From Candidatus Lachnoclostridium pullistercoris (GTDB taxonomy: Bacteria > Bacillota > Clostridia > Lachnospirales > Lachnospiraceae), in the NCBI GenBank assembly GCA_019119775.1, contig DWWL01000071.1, forward strand, positions 1 through 56,671: a DNA stretch of 56,671 nucleotides. The letters are read 5' to 3'. A program made the position numbers and the translations under genes. The notes under the pieces are model-generated. The model was not told where the DNA came from. It saw nothing but the letters and a program-made list of their open reading frames with translations, and did no database searches. Positions 55,895 through 56,671 of this stretch are shown here, piece after piece (the first letter of the stretch is position 1; every line of letters starts with the position of its first letter).

Positions 55895-56671
55895 TTGCCG
55901 TGGCATGCTATAATGGACCTTGTCGAAGGTGAAGGAGAAATCTTGTGCTACTTTAACGGTCTTTCGTTCCAGGTATTCAAAGCGGCTGGGCGGAAGGGGC
56001 AGGAGAGTCTCCTTCTCTTCTGTTGTAAAGAGATCGTACCGGGAATAAGAGAGCCCTTCAAAGGGTTTCCGGTTTTCAGCGGCCACCTTCTCCATTAGGA
56101 CGCGGTTTAAGTCATCCAGTGAATAAAAGACCATATCCTCCATGTCCATAAGGACATGCATGGTAATGATCTTTACATGGCCCTCTACCACCGGTTTCCA
56201 GCGGGGCGATTTTACCTTGGCGGGGGTTAAAACCGCATTGTTATGCTCTGCCCATGCCTGGAAATCTTTGTTCAGGACAGGGCTGACCCAGTCTTTATTC
56301 CGGGCAACCGCCACTTTACAGTTATCCGGCGTAATTGTTGGGGTCACGCCGCCAAAATAGGCTAGCGCGTTATTGTTTACCCGGACCCAGTTCCGGATAT
56401 CGCATTCCGTCATGCCTTCGGCATAAAAGTAGTCACTATAAGTAAGGGCAGCGATAAAGATGGTGACCTTTTTGGTCTCTTCCGGATTCCGGCGGTTATG
56501 CAGATAAAGCTGCTTACCGGCGTAATCCAGTTCGAGATTGACGCCGGGATAACGCTGGATGTGGAAGGTCAGCTGTTTGGAATCAGCCCATTCGCTGTAA
56601 CGCCTGCAGTATTGGCGATAACTCATAGGTTTCTTCCCGTCTACGATACCTATGGCATTGTATTTCTGCCA
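55874..56671 (-). pseudogene. istA: IS21-family istA, 3'-truncated, start off window
   Basis: The frame is open through the window end and reads WQKYNAIGIVDGKKPMSYRQ and on, so the start is beyond 56671. DDE transposase core: NLELDYAGK (first D), TPDNCKVAV (second D), PVVEGHVKIITMHVL with the glutamate, and the C-terminal RFEYLERKTVKVAQDFSFTF / DKVHYSMPRQY. A normal IstA continues past HYSMP; here it stops nine codons later within the 39-bp repeat, and istB is absent. Hence a truncated copy. Confidence 0.8.

Larger units (their letters stand above)
47520..56671. mobile_element. AT-rich island inserted in flp (extends past window)
   Basis: Base composition and gene style change sharply at about 47519 inside the pilin gene and remain AT-rich to the IS21 fragment at the end. 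Contents: RadC-like protein, repeat arrays, ParB-like and XRE proteins, a recombinase-like protein and transposase debris. No intact integrase lies within the window. The right boundary and any target duplication are outside the window, so the type of element is undetermined. Confidence 0.6.

Overview
The window looks like a chromosome of a spore-forming, anaerobic Clostridia species, most probably Lachnospiraceae. The backbone is GC-rich, and it carries a SipL-type spore coat morphogenesis gene, VanR/VanS-like two-component systems, a Tad/Flp pilus locus and beta-glucoside PTS genes. Two AT-rich accessory regions interrupt this backbone, one at each end.

Left accessory region (7-5612). A small integrative and mobilizable element sits at the 3' end of a tRNA-Gly(GCC) gene, bounded by a 22-bp direct repeat. 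It encodes a tyrosine integrase, a MobV-like relaxase, a two-domain HUH endonuclease plus superfamily 3 helicase Rep (the architecture of CRESS-type plasmids), a CopG-like ribbon-helix-helix protein and an XRE regulator. It also holds an iteron/hairpin origin candidate and a three-stem structure upstream of mob that is an oriT candidate. Just past the tRNA lies an apparently unannotated type I toxin-antitoxin cassette of par/fst layout (5773-6089), followed by fused remnants of a host gene and an IS1634-type transposase.

Backbone (7039-47500). In order: rarA; cfa and a DUF3089 secreted hydrolase; a CmpB-like membrane protein; plsC-pheA; ppx-ppk1; a two-component system feeding an operon for a secreted/membrane protein plus ABC transporter, ending in DNase IV; two GH1 phospho-beta-glucosidases facing a bglP-GH1-licT operon that has its own RAT/terminator leader; ttcA; sipL; a GIY-YIG gene; and a minus-strand group yaaL-GH13-glgB-response regulator-histidine kinase (glycogen and signalling). 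A 153-bp palindromic element with 16-bp terminal inverted repeats and an 8-bp target duplication (42362-42530) lies between yaaL and the pilus locus. The Tad locus runs tadV-tadZ-tadA-tadB-tadC-flp.

Right accessory region (about 47520 to the window end). The Flp pilin gene is cut after about 28 codons by an AT-rich island. The island holds a RadC/JAB protein, about 1.9 kb of gene-poor DNA with two diverged 218-bp tandem repeats and an 11-copy array of 12-bp near-palindromes at a strict 44-bp period, then a 5.8-kb segment flanked by 39-bp imperfect direct repeats. That segment encodes a ParB-like protein, an XRE pair with operator-like repeats, a 549-aa protein resembling a catalytically dead serine recombinase with two HTH modules, and an orphan protein followed by a 31-bp-arm inverted repeat. 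A truncated IS21 istA runs off the window end. The most novel material is this island, the palindromic element at 42.4 kb and the type I toxin-antitoxin cassette.

All product names come from reading translated sequence and recalled family motifs; no database search was run.
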